Of a stretch of 64,000 nucleotides of DNA, positions 55,260 through 63,738 are shown piece by piece. A program made the translations under genes and the position numbers. The stretch spans positions 7,966-71,965 of the forward strand of contig CAYUVA010000001.1 of the NCBI GenBank assembly GCA_964448115.1, written 5' to 3'. Numbering within the stretch: position 1 is the stretch's first letter; the number at the start of each line of letters is the position of its first letter. The notes under the pieces are model-generated. The model saw only the letters and a program-made list of their open reading frames with translations, was not told where the DNA came from and ran no database searches. The DNA comes from CAYUVA01 sp964448115 [NCBI: uncultured bacterium] (GTDB taxonomy: Bacteria > CAYUVA01).

Positions 55260-56802
55260 GGCTCATCGATATTTTCAGATCGGGCTAGTAATGGCTTTTG
55301 CCTTTACCATCTCATTCATTGCAGGCTGCAACCGCCATGTAGTCAACATACCTATGGCTGGGGTCCAGCCATCGCCATCTCCGACAAAAGAGGCTACATC
55401 GATCCCTCCCCCCCCAGCCGACCTCCAGGAACTCCCCTCCCGGATAACGGTTACCCCCACCACTCCCCCATCCAAGCAGGAAACGCAGCGATACAGCATC
55501 TCGGTCAGCGATGCTGATATCAAGGAAGTGCTCATGGTGCTTGCAAAACAGAGCGGGGTGAACATCATAGCCGGCGAGGATGTCTTAGGAAAGGTTACCG
55601 TCAACTTCAATAATGTGTCCCTTGCCGAAGCGCTTGAGGCTATCCTTGCTACCAGCGGCTATACATACCTGGTTGATAAAAATATAATCCGCATCGTGCA
55701 GGCCAGAACCGCAGTGTTCAAGGTCGATTATATAAGCATGATCAACGCGCAGGGCTTGCAGGGCGCCGGGGGAGTGATAAGCACAGCCGGCGCAGGTGGC
55801 GGCATCGGTGGAGGACAAGGACAGGGTAACTTCTGGGCGCAGATAAAATCGGAGCTGCAACAGATACTCACCGAGAAGGGAGCCACTACTGGAAAGATAG
55901 TGGTCAACGAGCTTTCCGGGATCATCATGGTCAGCGCCACACAGGAGAAGATAGACAAGGTGGAGCGTTACTTAAAAGCACTAGAAGAATCGCTGCACCG
56001 ACAGGTGCAGATACAAGCCCGCATCGTGGAGGTAATCCTGGACAATGATTACCGGATGGGCATAAACTGGGATATCCCGGCCATTACACTTGATGGTTTG
56101 CACGCCAACACCGCAGCTAGAGCCAAACAGACCCTTTCCCCCGGCGAGGGGATCTTCAACTTCGTGATCACCAACGATCACCTGACCGCGGTTCTCGATG
56201 CTATAGCCTCTCAGGGGCAGACCAATACCCTCTCCGCGCCCAAGATACTCGCCATGCAGAACCAGATCGCCTCTATCGATATCACCGAGCAAGTTCCCTA
56301 CTACGAGACCAGCTTTACCCAGATCGGCGAGACCGCGCAGTACAATGTAGAGGTCAACTTCAAGGACGCCGGCGTCAAGCTGCAGGTCATACCCCAGATA
56401 AGCGGAAAGGGCGAGATTATGATGCTGGTCATCCCCGAGATCACCAGCGTTGTCGGCTATACCAAGGCGGTGCACGACCTGGAGCCAGTGCCGATACTGG
56501 ATCGCAGACAGGTCATGACCTTTGTGCGTGCTAATGACGGCGAGACAGTGGTCATCGGGGGGCTTATTCGGGATAAGGTCTTCGAGGTGATCTCCGAGGT
56601 GCCGTTCTTGGGGCGGATACCTGGACTGGGCGCGCTGTTCAGAAACACGAGGCAAGAGACCAAGAAGACCGAGCTGGTCATAATGCTCACCCCGCAGGTG
56701 ATCACCGCCGAAAAGGCAATCTCAATAAGACGCCTGGATGAGCAAAGCGTTGAAAAACTACAGAGAGCCTTACATTTTGGCGCTCCTGCGGTTTTCAGGT
56801 AA
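55237..56802 (+). CDS. Lipoprotein secretin (PilQ/GspD family, second copy)
   Basis: A STN/N0 domain (ISVSDADIKEVLMVLAKQSG, NNVSLAEALEAILATSGYTY) is followed by an N1-like region with a Gly-rich loop (GGVISTAGAGGGIGGG) and a complete secretin domain (VQIQARIVEVILDNDYRMGI, NTLSAPKILAMQNQIASIDI, ETVVIGGLIRDKVFE). With a TTG start at 55237 the protein gains a charged n-region (NKAHRYFQ) and a good lipobox FIAGC, so a lipoprotein is likely; the ATG at 55291 gives a signal without positive charge. Upstream frames only shadow the PilP-like gene. It is shorter than the GspD at 25570 and has fewer N domains, closer to PilQ. Confidence 0.88.
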   Translation: MNYHTINKAHRYFQIGLVMAFAFTISFIAGCNRHVVNIPMAGVQPSPSPTKEATSIPPPPADLQELPSRITVTPTTPPSKQETQRYSISVSDADIKEVLMVLAKQSGVNIIAGEDVLGKVTVNFNNVSLAEALEAILATSGYTYLVDKNIIRIVQARTAVFKVDYISMINAQGLQGAGGVISTAGAGGGIGGGQGQGNFWAQIKSELQQILTEKGATTGKIVVNELSGIIMVSATQEKIDKVERYLKALEESLHRQVQIQARIVEVILDNDYRMGINWDIPAITLDGLHANTAARAKQTLSPGEGIFNFVITNDHLTAVLDAIASQGQTNTLSAPKILAMQNQIASIDITEQVPYYETSFTQIGETAQYNVEVNFKDAGVKLQVIPQISGKGEIMMLVIPEITSVVGYTKAVHDLEPVPILDRRQVMTFVRANDGETVVIGGLIRDKVFEVISEVPFLGRIPGLGALFRNTRQETKKTELVIMLTPQVITAEKAISIRRLDEQSVEKLQRALHFGAPAVFR

Positions 56803-56835
56803 ACATACTGCATAAAATAACGGAGGTAATTGTTT

Positions 56836-57804
56836 ATGGGAAAATGGGATCTTCCCCCCAAGGGGGGACACATGGACATGGCAAGCGGAATCTACTTCCA
56901 AAACATGACCTACCGCCAGATCGAGAGGCGATTAGAGCAAAACGATATCATCATCCTCCCCATCGGGAGCACCGAGGCGCACGGTCCCCATGCCTGCCCC
57001 GGCGAGGATACCTTCCTGGTTACCCGCATGGCTGAGCTGGTTGCACAAAGGACCGGCTGCACGGTGGCACAGCCCCTCTGGTACGGCTCCCATCCCTACC
57101 ATCATGTCGGCATGCCGGGCACTATCATCGTCCCTGAAGACCACTTCTGCGGATACCTAAGGGCAATGATGGCTGGCTTCTGGAACGCCGGCTTCCGCAA
57201 GCAGATCCTGCTCAACGGGCACGGACAGGAGTATGTCATTCCAACTGCCATACACCAGTTCGCCAAGATGTACCGAGTACCGGGCATCTTCATCAATCTC
57301 AACTGGTACCATGCGGTGCCACAGCACTTTAAGCTGAAAAAAGATGGTGGCAACTACGAGACCAACTTCATCCACGCCGATGAGGTGGAGACGAGCTGGT
57401 CCTTGGCTCTGTTCCCGGAGATGATCGACATGAAGGAGGCAGTTGACACCAAGCCACAGGGCTTCTTGCCCGATGGGCACATCGACAAGGCAGGGAATCT
57501 GCTTCGGCGCCCGATATGCTGGTACGGGCAGGTCGGCTGCGGACCTATCGAGATCAAGGCTTATCCCGAAGGGTGCGTGGGCAAATCGACCCTCGCCGAT
57601 GCGAAAAAGGCGATGGAGGGGCTTCAAGCACTGCTCGATTACTTGGTCAAGCTGCACGATGACATAAGGGAGGCGTTTCCACCTGGCGTTTTGCCCCCGG
57701 CGGATCAACTCACCGAGCGCAGCAAGGAGGAGCTTGAGGCGGTCTGCAAGAAGCCGCTGAGCAAGGGGTGGAAGAGCATCTACAGCCTTGGATACCCGAC
57801 ATAG
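56836..57804 (+). CDS. Creatininase-family amidohydrolase, possibly 3-dehydro-scyllo-inosose hydrolase-like
   Basis: A GGAGGT site lies 9 nt before the ATG at 56836. The family motifs are ILPIGSTEAHGPHACPGED, NGHGQEYV (the metal/Gly loop) and FIHADEVETS. The N-terminus MGKWDLPPKGGH and the region GGNYETNFIHADEVETS recall the inositol-catabolism hydrolase IolN, but I cannot verify this without a search. At 322 residues it is longer than the cluster creatininase at 38174 and clearly a different subfamily. It stands alone, with tRNA-Sec following. Confidence 0.82.
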   Translation: MGKWDLPPKGGHMDMASGIYFQNMTYRQIERRLEQNDIIILPIGSTEAHGPHACPGEDTFLVTRMAELVAQRTGCTVAQPLWYGSHPYHHVGMPGTIIVPEDHFCGYLRAMMAGFWNAGFRKQILLNGHGQEYVIPTAIHQFAKMYRVPGIFINLNWYHAVPQHFKLKKDGGNYETNFIHADEVETSWSLALFPEMIDMKEAVDTKPQGFLPDGHIDKAGNLLRRPICWYGQVGCGPIEIKAYPEGCVGKSTLADAKKAMEGLQALLDYLVKLHDDIREAFPPGVLPPADQLTERSKEELEAVCKKPLSKGWKSIYSLGYPT

Positions 57805-57862
57805 GCTTATATTTTCTTTGCCAATCGACCGTTGTAAGGTATTATATCGCTGAGTAGATAGC

Positions 57863-57960
57863 GGAGGTGCATGTGTCCTGGTGGGCGCTGCGGGCTTCAA
57901 ACCCGTTGACGGGCATCGGGCGATGTCCGTGGTGGGTTCGATTCCCACGCACCTCCGCCA
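57863..57960 (+). tRNA. selC: tRNA-Sec (anticodon TCA)
   Basis: GGAGGTGC pairs with GCACCTCC in an 8-bp acceptor stem, with discriminator G and encoded CCA. The anticodon stem CGGG/CCCG encloses loop CTTCAAA, with anticodon TCA at 57897-57899. A long variable arm and the T arm (GTGGG TTCGATT CCCAC) complete a 98-nt molecule. The long acceptor and variable arms and UCA anticodon identify selenocysteine tRNA. No selA, selB, selD or obvious selenoprotein gene lies in the window. Confidence 0.96.
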
Positions 57961-58244
57961 GAGCATGCTTTTTAAGATAAAGATAAATTTTCAATTTGAC
58001 AATTGCTCGATAAATAAATATATTATATAAATTGTTAAATATGGATCGCTTAACAGAGTTCAAAAAGGCTCTCGGCTCATCATAGACTTCTTATAACACA
58101 ATGAATAATAGCCGATTTATCATAAGGCGAAAGCTCGCACTTTAAATATCGAAATTCCCCCTCTTTCATTTTCTTGTACTCTGTGATAAAATTGGTAAAT
58201 AAATCATAGTGATAGACTATTAAAGGGCAACCAAGGAGACGACA

Positions 58245-59198
58245 ATGGGAGTCGAAGACAAGCAGGGAAAACTGGAGATCCCCAAGGATATACAACAGTT
58301 GATCGTGCTAAAAATGCACATCGACAGGTACTTCGAGCGTATATCAAAAGCGGAGGAGAATAAACATCGGGTGGCGCCTCGCATCTTCGAGAAGGTAAAG
58401 GCTGAATACGAGGCTAAGGCGACCAAACTGGCTGCTGAGCTGGATAGAAAATTAACCGAGTTCCGAGACCGTATCCATGAGATCGAGAATATCAAAAACA
58501 GCTTGGAAAACTGGCTGCACAACTTCGATGAAAGATTCGATGAGATACAACTGAGATACTGGACGGGGGAGCTGGAGGAAGCAAAGTTCCACGAACTCTC
58601 TAAGAGATACAAACAAATAAGCGACACGAGACAGAATCAGGTCGATAAGCTAAATGGAATCCTGCAAGCAATGCAAAAAAGCACTGAGCCAAAGGCTGAT
58701 GAAACCGTATTCTCCCTGTTCGCCGGCGCCTCCAAGGTACCGTTCGGCGGCAAATGTACAGGCTCACCATCAACCGAGGGACCCAACTCAAGACTGATCA
58801 AACTAAAGGACATATTCGGCTCCGACTTCGATGGACAGATTATGCCCAAGCTCGAAAAAGACCTGACATTCCCAGCACTATATATCTTCGAGGGACCGTT
58901 CCAAGGGCACTACCACCCGCTGGAAGGCAAAAAGGTTACCATAGGTAGAGTACATGACAACGATATCCAGATCGAGCACGATGTCAGCGTCTCCAGGCAT
59001 CATGCCGAGTTCAGATACGAGGATGGAATATACGAGATCGTTGACCTTAACAGCTCCAATGGAACCCTGGTCAATGGAAGGCTGGTCATCACCCATGAAC
59101 TAAAGGGCGGAGATGAGATAGTAATCGGCGAGACCAAGCTGTTGTACATCGAAAGCCCAAAGGACGAGAAGTTCAAGAAGCTGCTTAGCGTAAAATAA
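58245..59198 (+). CDS. FHA-domain protein with N-terminal coiled coil
   Basis: AAGGAG precedes the ATG. Residues about 1-150 are a charged coiled coil (FEKVKAEYEAKATKLAAELD, FHELSKRYKQISDTRQNQVD). The C-terminal part is an FHA phosphothreonine-binding domain with KKVTIGRVHDNDIQI, VSRHHAEF and LNSSNGTLVNG. FHA domains read Ser/Thr phosphorylation; no kinase is encoded nearby. It is the first gene after tRNA-Sec and probably heads the run to the radical SAM gene. The 284-bp gap before it holds no recognisable gene. Confidence 0.88.
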   Translation: MGVEDKQGKLEIPKDIQQLIVLKMHIDRYFERISKAEENKHRVAPRIFEKVKAEYEAKATKLAAELDRKLTEFRDRIHEIENIKNSLENWLHNFDERFDEIQLRYWTGELEEAKFHELSKRYKQISDTRQNQVDKLNGILQAMQKSTEPKADETVFSLFAGASKVPFGGKCTGSPSTEGPNSRLIKLKDIFGSDFDGQIMPKLEKDLTFPALYIFEGPFQGHYHPLEGKKVTIGRVHDNDIQIEHDVSVSRHHAEFRYEDGIYEIVDLNSSNGTLVNGRLVITHELKGGDEIVIGETKLLYIESPKDEKFKKLLSVK

Positions 59199-59212
59199 TA
59201 ATAGGATCCAGG

Positions 59213-60220
59213 CTGCGAACCAAGGTCGATAAATCTCGGCTGTTTTTCTTCATTTTCATCCCCCTGGTAGCATATTGCTGCATCTTGGAGGATTCACCAC
59301 AAGTCGATTATTCAGCAATGCTTGCCGAGGCAAGCGACTTACGACGCTTCGTTGATATCGATGGATGCAAGATCCATTACTTGGAGGCAGGAGCAGATAA
59401 AAACACCACCCTTATCATAGTGCACGGCTTGGGTGGGGCTGCCATGCTGTATCAACATACGACAAAGAGCATTGGAAGGCATTACAGAACGATTGCGCTC
59501 GATCTGCCTGGATACGGTGAGTCAGCCTTTTGCCCGCCGCCGCTCGGCATCGAGGGCTTTGCAGACCTCGTCGCCCAATTCATCGTTAGCTCATGTATAA
59601 AAAAGCCGATCCTTCTGGGGCATAGCATGGGGGCTGCCGTGGCAATCGCACTGGCGGCAAGACATCCCCAGCTTGTACATGGCTTGATACTGGTCGATGC
59701 AGCCGGAATAAAGCCACCTGCTTATGCAAAAGGTGTTGACAAAAGCTCAAGAATCTTGGGGGGGCTGGTTGATGTTGTCATCTCGTTGTTGCCCAAGTCT
59801 ATCAGCAGGGTCGATCGCCAGGATGTTCGAAGGCTATTATCGTATTCTTTCTACGATACAGGCAAACTGAGCGATGAAGCCGTGGAGATCAAATATCGCA
59901 GCTACAACAGTCCATACGGCAGGGAGGTGATCGACGCTGCCGCGGCGAGCCTTGCCAAGTTCGATGCTGCCGATGTTATCACTAACTCGCCCATCACTTC
60001 CATCCCAACCCTTATTCTATGGGGAGCTGCTGATTCCTTGCCGGTCGAGCATGCATATTACTTGAACAGCCTTATCCCCAATTCCCGTGTCGAGATCATC
60101 CCTGAATGCGGGCATGATCCACCACTTGAGGCTGCCTCTATCTTCGAGGAGCTGGTTATGCAGTTTATCCATGAACAGTGCGAGAGCTCTCTCGAATTAT
60201 CGGCATCACCTGACAAATGA
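59213..60220 (+). CDS. Alpha/beta-hydrolase with apparent N-terminal membrane/secretion signal
   Basis: The fold is clear: IIVHGLGGAAMLYQHTT (oxyanion loop HGLGG), DLPGYGESAF, the nucleophile elbow GHSMGA and the late His in IPECGHDPPLEA. The first conventional start is TTG 59285, which has no ribosome binding site. The frame stays open upstream and encodes KSRLFFFIFIPLVAYCC, a good signal or anchor, starting from CTG 59213 with AGGATCCAGG before it. I use this longer form because the hydrophobic stretch is unlikely by chance. The substrate is unknown. Confidence 0.75.
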   Translation: MRTKVDKSRLFFFIFIPLVAYCCILEDSPQVDYSAMLAEASDLRRFVDIDGCKIHYLEAGADKNTTLIIVHGLGGAAMLYQHTTKSIGRHYRTIALDLPGYGESAFCPPPLGIEGFADLVAQFIVSSCIKKPILLGHSMGAAVAIALAARHPQLVHGLILVDAAGIKPPAYAKGVDKSSRILGGLVDVVISLLPKSISRVDRQDVRRLLSYSFYDTGKLSDEAVEIKYRSYNSPYGREVIDAAAASLAKFDAADVITNSPITSIPTLILWGAADSLPVEHAYYLNSLIPNSRVEIIPECGHDPPLEAASIFEELVMQFIHEQCESSLELSASPDK

Positions 60221-60248
60221 GAGCAATTGAGTTATATATCCAGTGATC

Positions 60249-62048
60249 ATGAAAAAGCTTCTGCAAGGTTGCGTAATTATCTTAGGTCCCCTTGCTATAG
60301 TGGCTGCCATTTACCTCAACTGGAGCAGCGGTTTCGTGCAGCCGCCGCAGCCGGGCGACACCTCGGTAAAGACCCATATTTACGGCATTGATGGCGCCAC
60401 CTGGTACCTCATGCTCCCCATGATACAGATGGGCAGACTTCCCGCGCTCGCGAAACTTAAACAACATGGCGCCTATGGAAACCTGCGCTCCGAGGAGCCT
60501 ACACTCAGCCCGGTCATCTGGACAACCATAGCCACCGGCATGGGCAGGGACAAGCATGGCATCATCGATTTCGTGTCCAAGCTGCCCGGTGAGTACAAGT
60601 CAACCCCGGTTACCAGAAAGCTGCGCAAGGTGGAGGCGATCTGGAACATATTCAATCATAACAATCGAACCTGCGGGGTAATCAATTGGTGGGCGAGCTG
60701 GCCCGCTGAACAGGTCGATGGATTCGTGCTGACTAACAACCTTTTTTACATCCCGGCATTGGAAAACGAGGAGCTTCGGAGTATCTCAAAGGGGCTTGCC
60801 TACCCGCCGAGCCTGCTAGATGAGCTTGAGGGGCACTATACAGGTCATCAACAGGAGGCGCAACGGGAGGTTTCAAGGATACTATGGGAAAGCGTCGATA
60901 TTGAGGCTGCAAACATGCGTGGGGGGGGAGCAAATGCACCACCACCACGATCGGAGGAGTTCATGAGAAACCTTATCACCGCATCGGTGGGAAAATTCGC
61001 CCGCATCGAGGTCTCCTTGTATCATATTGCAATTGAACTGATGCACAAGTATGATCCCGACCTGATGGCTATCTACCTGGAGGGGGTCGATGCGGTCTCA
61101 CATTTCCTGTGGATGTTCATGGAACCCAAGACCCAGCGGGGCAGCTTCGAGGTGAAACAAGACCAGATAGAACGATACGGACATGCCATAATCGAATACT
61201 ACAGCTTCACCGACAGGATGATATCTGCCCTGATCGAAAACGCTCCCCGGAGAACCAACTTCTTCATAGCATCCGATCACGGCTTCGAGGCGAGATATGA
61301 CTTTCCGCGCATCTCTCGAATCTATCAATTGAATAATCTCTTTGAGCGCTTGGGACTGCTCGTTTATGATAGCAAAGGCGAGATCGACTGGACAAACACG
61401 CAGCTTTTCGACCTGGCACAAAGCGAGTTCTGGGCGGTTACCCGCTCACTGTTTCTAAATGTCAAGGGGAGAGAAAAACATGGCATCATTCCCCCTTCCC
61501 AATTCGAGAATAAGCGAAGAGAAATTGCCGCCAGGTTGAGCGCACTTGAAACCATATCGGGTAAATCCGTGTTCCTTTCGGTCCAACTTCCTAGCCAAGC
61601 AAAGCCTACTGCCGGCGAGGGGCGCATAGTGGGAGATATCGTGGTAAATATGAACATCAATCTCGACCTGGACGATAAGCTCTCCATAAACGGAGTGAAA
61701 TACAGCGTCTCCGAGTTCATCTTGCCTCGTCGCTTATCCGGCGATCACCATATCCTCGGCGTATTCCTGGCAGCAGGCAGCAATATAGTAAAAGGGCGAT
61801 ACATTCCAAATATCAGCATAGCAGATGTAACCCCCACCATGCTGGCACTGGCAGGGATGCCCATCGGTGCAGACATGGATGGAAAGGCTGTGCTTTCTAT
61901 CGCAAAAAATGGATTCCTCGAACGATTCCCCCTCAGATACACCAAGACCTACGAAAAATACAAGAAGAAAGACGATGGCATTACCACTGGCTCGATTATC
62001 GATGAACACGCAAAAGATCGACTGCGCGAGCTGGGTTATATCAAATAA
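60249..62048 (+). CDS. Alkaline-phosphatase-superfamily phosphodiesterase/phosphatase, membrane-anchored
   Basis: After an N-terminal hydrophobic segment (GCVIILGPLAIVAAIYL) the AP-superfamily motifs appear: THIYGIDGATWYLMLP (first metal Asp), SPVIWTTIATGMG (Thr nucleophile region of type I phosphodiesterases), EGVDAVSHFLW and IASDHGFEARY (second metal site), and GDHHILGVF near the C-terminus. At 600 residues it resembles the nucleotide pyrophosphatase/phosphodiesterase group. It ends in LRELGYIK, the same kind of tail (GLGYLQ) as the sulfatase-fold protein at 17064. The ATG at 60249 is chosen over GTG 60243. Confidence 0.84.
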   Translation: MKKLLQGCVIILGPLAIVAAIYLNWSSGFVQPPQPGDTSVKTHIYGIDGATWYLMLPMIQMGRLPALAKLKQHGAYGNLRSEEPTLSPVIWTTIATGMGRDKHGIIDFVSKLPGEYKSTPVTRKLRKVEAIWNIFNHNNRTCGVINWWASWPAEQVDGFVLTNNLFYIPALENEELRSISKGLAYPPSLLDELEGHYTGHQQEAQREVSRILWESVDIEAANMRGGGANAPPPRSEEFMRNLITASVGKFARIEVSLYHIAIELMHKYDPDLMAIYLEGVDAVSHFLWMFMEPKTQRGSFEVKQDQIERYGHAIIEYYSFTDRMISALIENAPRRTNFFIASDHGFEARYDFPRISRIYQLNNLFERLGLLVYDSKGEIDWTNTQLFDLAQSEFWAVTRSLFLNVKGREKHGIIPPSQFENKRREIAARLSALETISGKSVFLSVQLPSQAKPTAGEGRIVGDIVVNMNINLDLDDKLSINGVKYSVSEFILPRRLSGDHHILGVFLAAGSNIVKGRYIPNISIADVTPTMLALAGMPIGADMDGKAVLSIAKNGFLERFPLRYTKTYEKYKKKDDGITTGSIIDEHAKDRLRELGYIK

Positions 62049-62141
62049 ACTAAAGGCAATGAAAACGGCGATCAACCAAGCGAAATGGCGCAGCAAGCTC
62101 CTTGCATGTTCGATAATTAAGGACAAGACGAGATTCTCCCC

Positions 62142-63596
62142 ATGAGGATATTTCTTGGAAATCCACCCTGGCGAAAGCAGGGGCGTTTGGGGGTAAGAGC
62201 CGGCTCCAGGTGGCCCTTCACCATGCCATGCGAACCAGGGCGCACTGTGCCCGGATATGTTCCATTTCCATTTTACCTCGCTTATGCTACAGCTTTGCTC
62301 AATCGAGAGGGGATCGATGCCATCCTGGTAGATGCCATCGCCGAGGGATTGGATGACCAGGAATTTATCCAGCGCATCGTCGAGTACTCGCCAGATTTAA
62401 TCGTCCTTGAGACATCCACGCCTTCGATCAACCCAGATATCGCCCTCTCCGAGCGGATCTACCAGGCATATCCAGCGCCCCAGGCTTACGCGGGACCACA
62501 TGCGACCTACTTCGCATCCGAGATGCTCAAACAGCATAACTGGCTCAAGTTCGTGCTGCTTGGCGAGTACGAATATACCCTGCTCGAGTTGGCAAAAAAA
62601 TTAACCACTGCAAAGGATTACTCGCGGATCAATGGCTTGGCTTATAGGGAAGAAGATGGCAAGCCGATGATAAATCCCCGACGTGAGCTAATCCAGGACC
62701 TGGACGATCTCCCGTACCCGGCAAGGGATCAGCTACCGATGGAGAACTACCGCGATGAGTTCGCCGAGCTGCCCAACCCAGCGCTTCAGATCTGGGCGAG
62801 CCGCGGCTGTCCCTTTAGTTGCATATTCTGCCTCTGGCCATCGGTCATGTATGGCAAGGCACATTATAGAACCAGGAATCCAGTAGAGGTAGCCAAGGAA
62901 GTTCAATATTGCATCGAAAGGTATCCAGTAAGGTCGATATTCTTCGATGATGATACTTTCAATATCGGCAAGGAGAGGATATTGACCCTCTGTCGCGAGT
63001 TCAAAGCGCGAGATGTAAAACTCCCATGGGCGGTGATGGCGCGAGCAGATACCAGCGATTACCAGACCCTAGAGGCTATGTGCGATGCAGGATTGAAGGC
63101 GATAAAATTCGGCGTGGAGTCTGCATCGCAAGATATACTGGAAAGATCCGGCAAGAACCTGAATCTACAAAAGGTAAGGCAGACAGTAGAGATGACCAAA
63201 CAACTAGGCATAAAGGTACACCTTACATTCACCTTCGGATTGCCCGGCGAGACCCTCGAAACCATAAAGAAAACGGTGGATCTAGCATTGCAATTACAGC
63301 CGGATACCGTGCAATTCTCGCTGACCATACCGTTTCCCGGCACCCCTTATTATAATCAGGCGAAAGCTGATGGATTATTGCTTGCCTCTTGTTGGGAGGA
63401 TTTCGATGGCTCTAACAGGGCAGCAGTCAGGACAGAGAAACTAAGCGGCGATCAACTGGAGCAGGCACTCGAAGATGCTTACCGAAGGTTCAATCGCGCA
63501 GCCTTAAGACGTAAGATCATGGCAAACAAGTGGCATTATATAAGGAAGGCTCTCTTCAATCCACTGAGAGCGATAAGATTTCTCCTTGACAATTGA
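62142..63596 (+). CDS. B12-binding-domain radical SAM protein
   Basis: The N-terminal Rossmann domain (YLAYATALLNREGIDAILVD; PDLIVLETSTPSINPDI; YAGPHATYFASEML; LLGEYEYTLLELAKKL) belongs to the cobalamin-binding family, without a clear DxHxxG. The radical SAM core has C223-x3-C227-x2-C230 (RGCPFSCIFC) and IFFDDDTFNIG. The C-terminal part contains GLPGETLETIKKT and the FPGTPYYNQAKADGLL motif typical of BchE/HpnJ-like enzymes that modify lipids or glycans. It is a separate gene from the RiPP-cluster enzyme at 34567; similarity is at family level only. Confidence 0.87.
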   Translation: MRIFLGNPPWRKQGRLGVRAGSRWPFTMPCEPGRTVPGYVPFPFYLAYATALLNREGIDAILVDAIAEGLDDQEFIQRIVEYSPDLIVLETSTPSINPDIALSERIYQAYPAPQAYAGPHATYFASEMLKQHNWLKFVLLGEYEYTLLELAKKLTTAKDYSRINGLAYREEDGKPMINPRRELIQDLDDLPYPARDQLPMENYRDEFAELPNPALQIWASRGCPFSCIFCLWPSVMYGKAHYRTRNPVEVAKEVQYCIERYPVRSIFFDDDTFNIGKERILTLCREFKARDVKLPWAVMARADTSDYQTLEAMCDAGLKAIKFGVESASQDILERSGKNLNLQKVRQTVEMTKQLGIKVHLTFTFGLPGETLETIKKTVDLALQLQPDTVQFSLTIPFPGTPYYNQAKADGLLLASCWEDFDGSNRAAVRTEKLSGDQLEQALEDAYRRFNRAALRRKIMANKWHYIRKALFNPLRAIRFLLDN

Positions 63597-63703
63597 TTAC
63601 TCAATGAGGCGCTCTTTTATCGCTCTATCACTTATTCTTCGCGCCTTTGTGGTTTAAAATCCCTCAAGCCCAAGATACACACCCCATCCGCCTTCGGAAG
63701 CCC

Positions 63704-63721
63704 CCCCTCTTGTTAGAGGGG
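63704..63721. repeat. REP-like hairpin before the tandem array
   Basis: CCCCTCT and AGAGGGG form a perfect 7-bp stem with loop TGTT. It belongs to the same C-rich/G-rich style as the array that follows. No gene lies between the radical SAM gene and the array. Confidence 0.45.
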
Positions 63722-63738
63722 ATCAAGACCCCCACCCT

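Noticed and set aside
55981-56655. 224-codon minus-strand frame opposite the second secretin
   Set aside because: It is antisense to the well-conserved secretin domain and has no start signal.
56836-57804. Creatininase at 56836 as part of a second RiPP locus
   Set aside because: There is no RRE, peptide or SPASM gene beside it, and its sequence belongs to a different creatininase subgroup.
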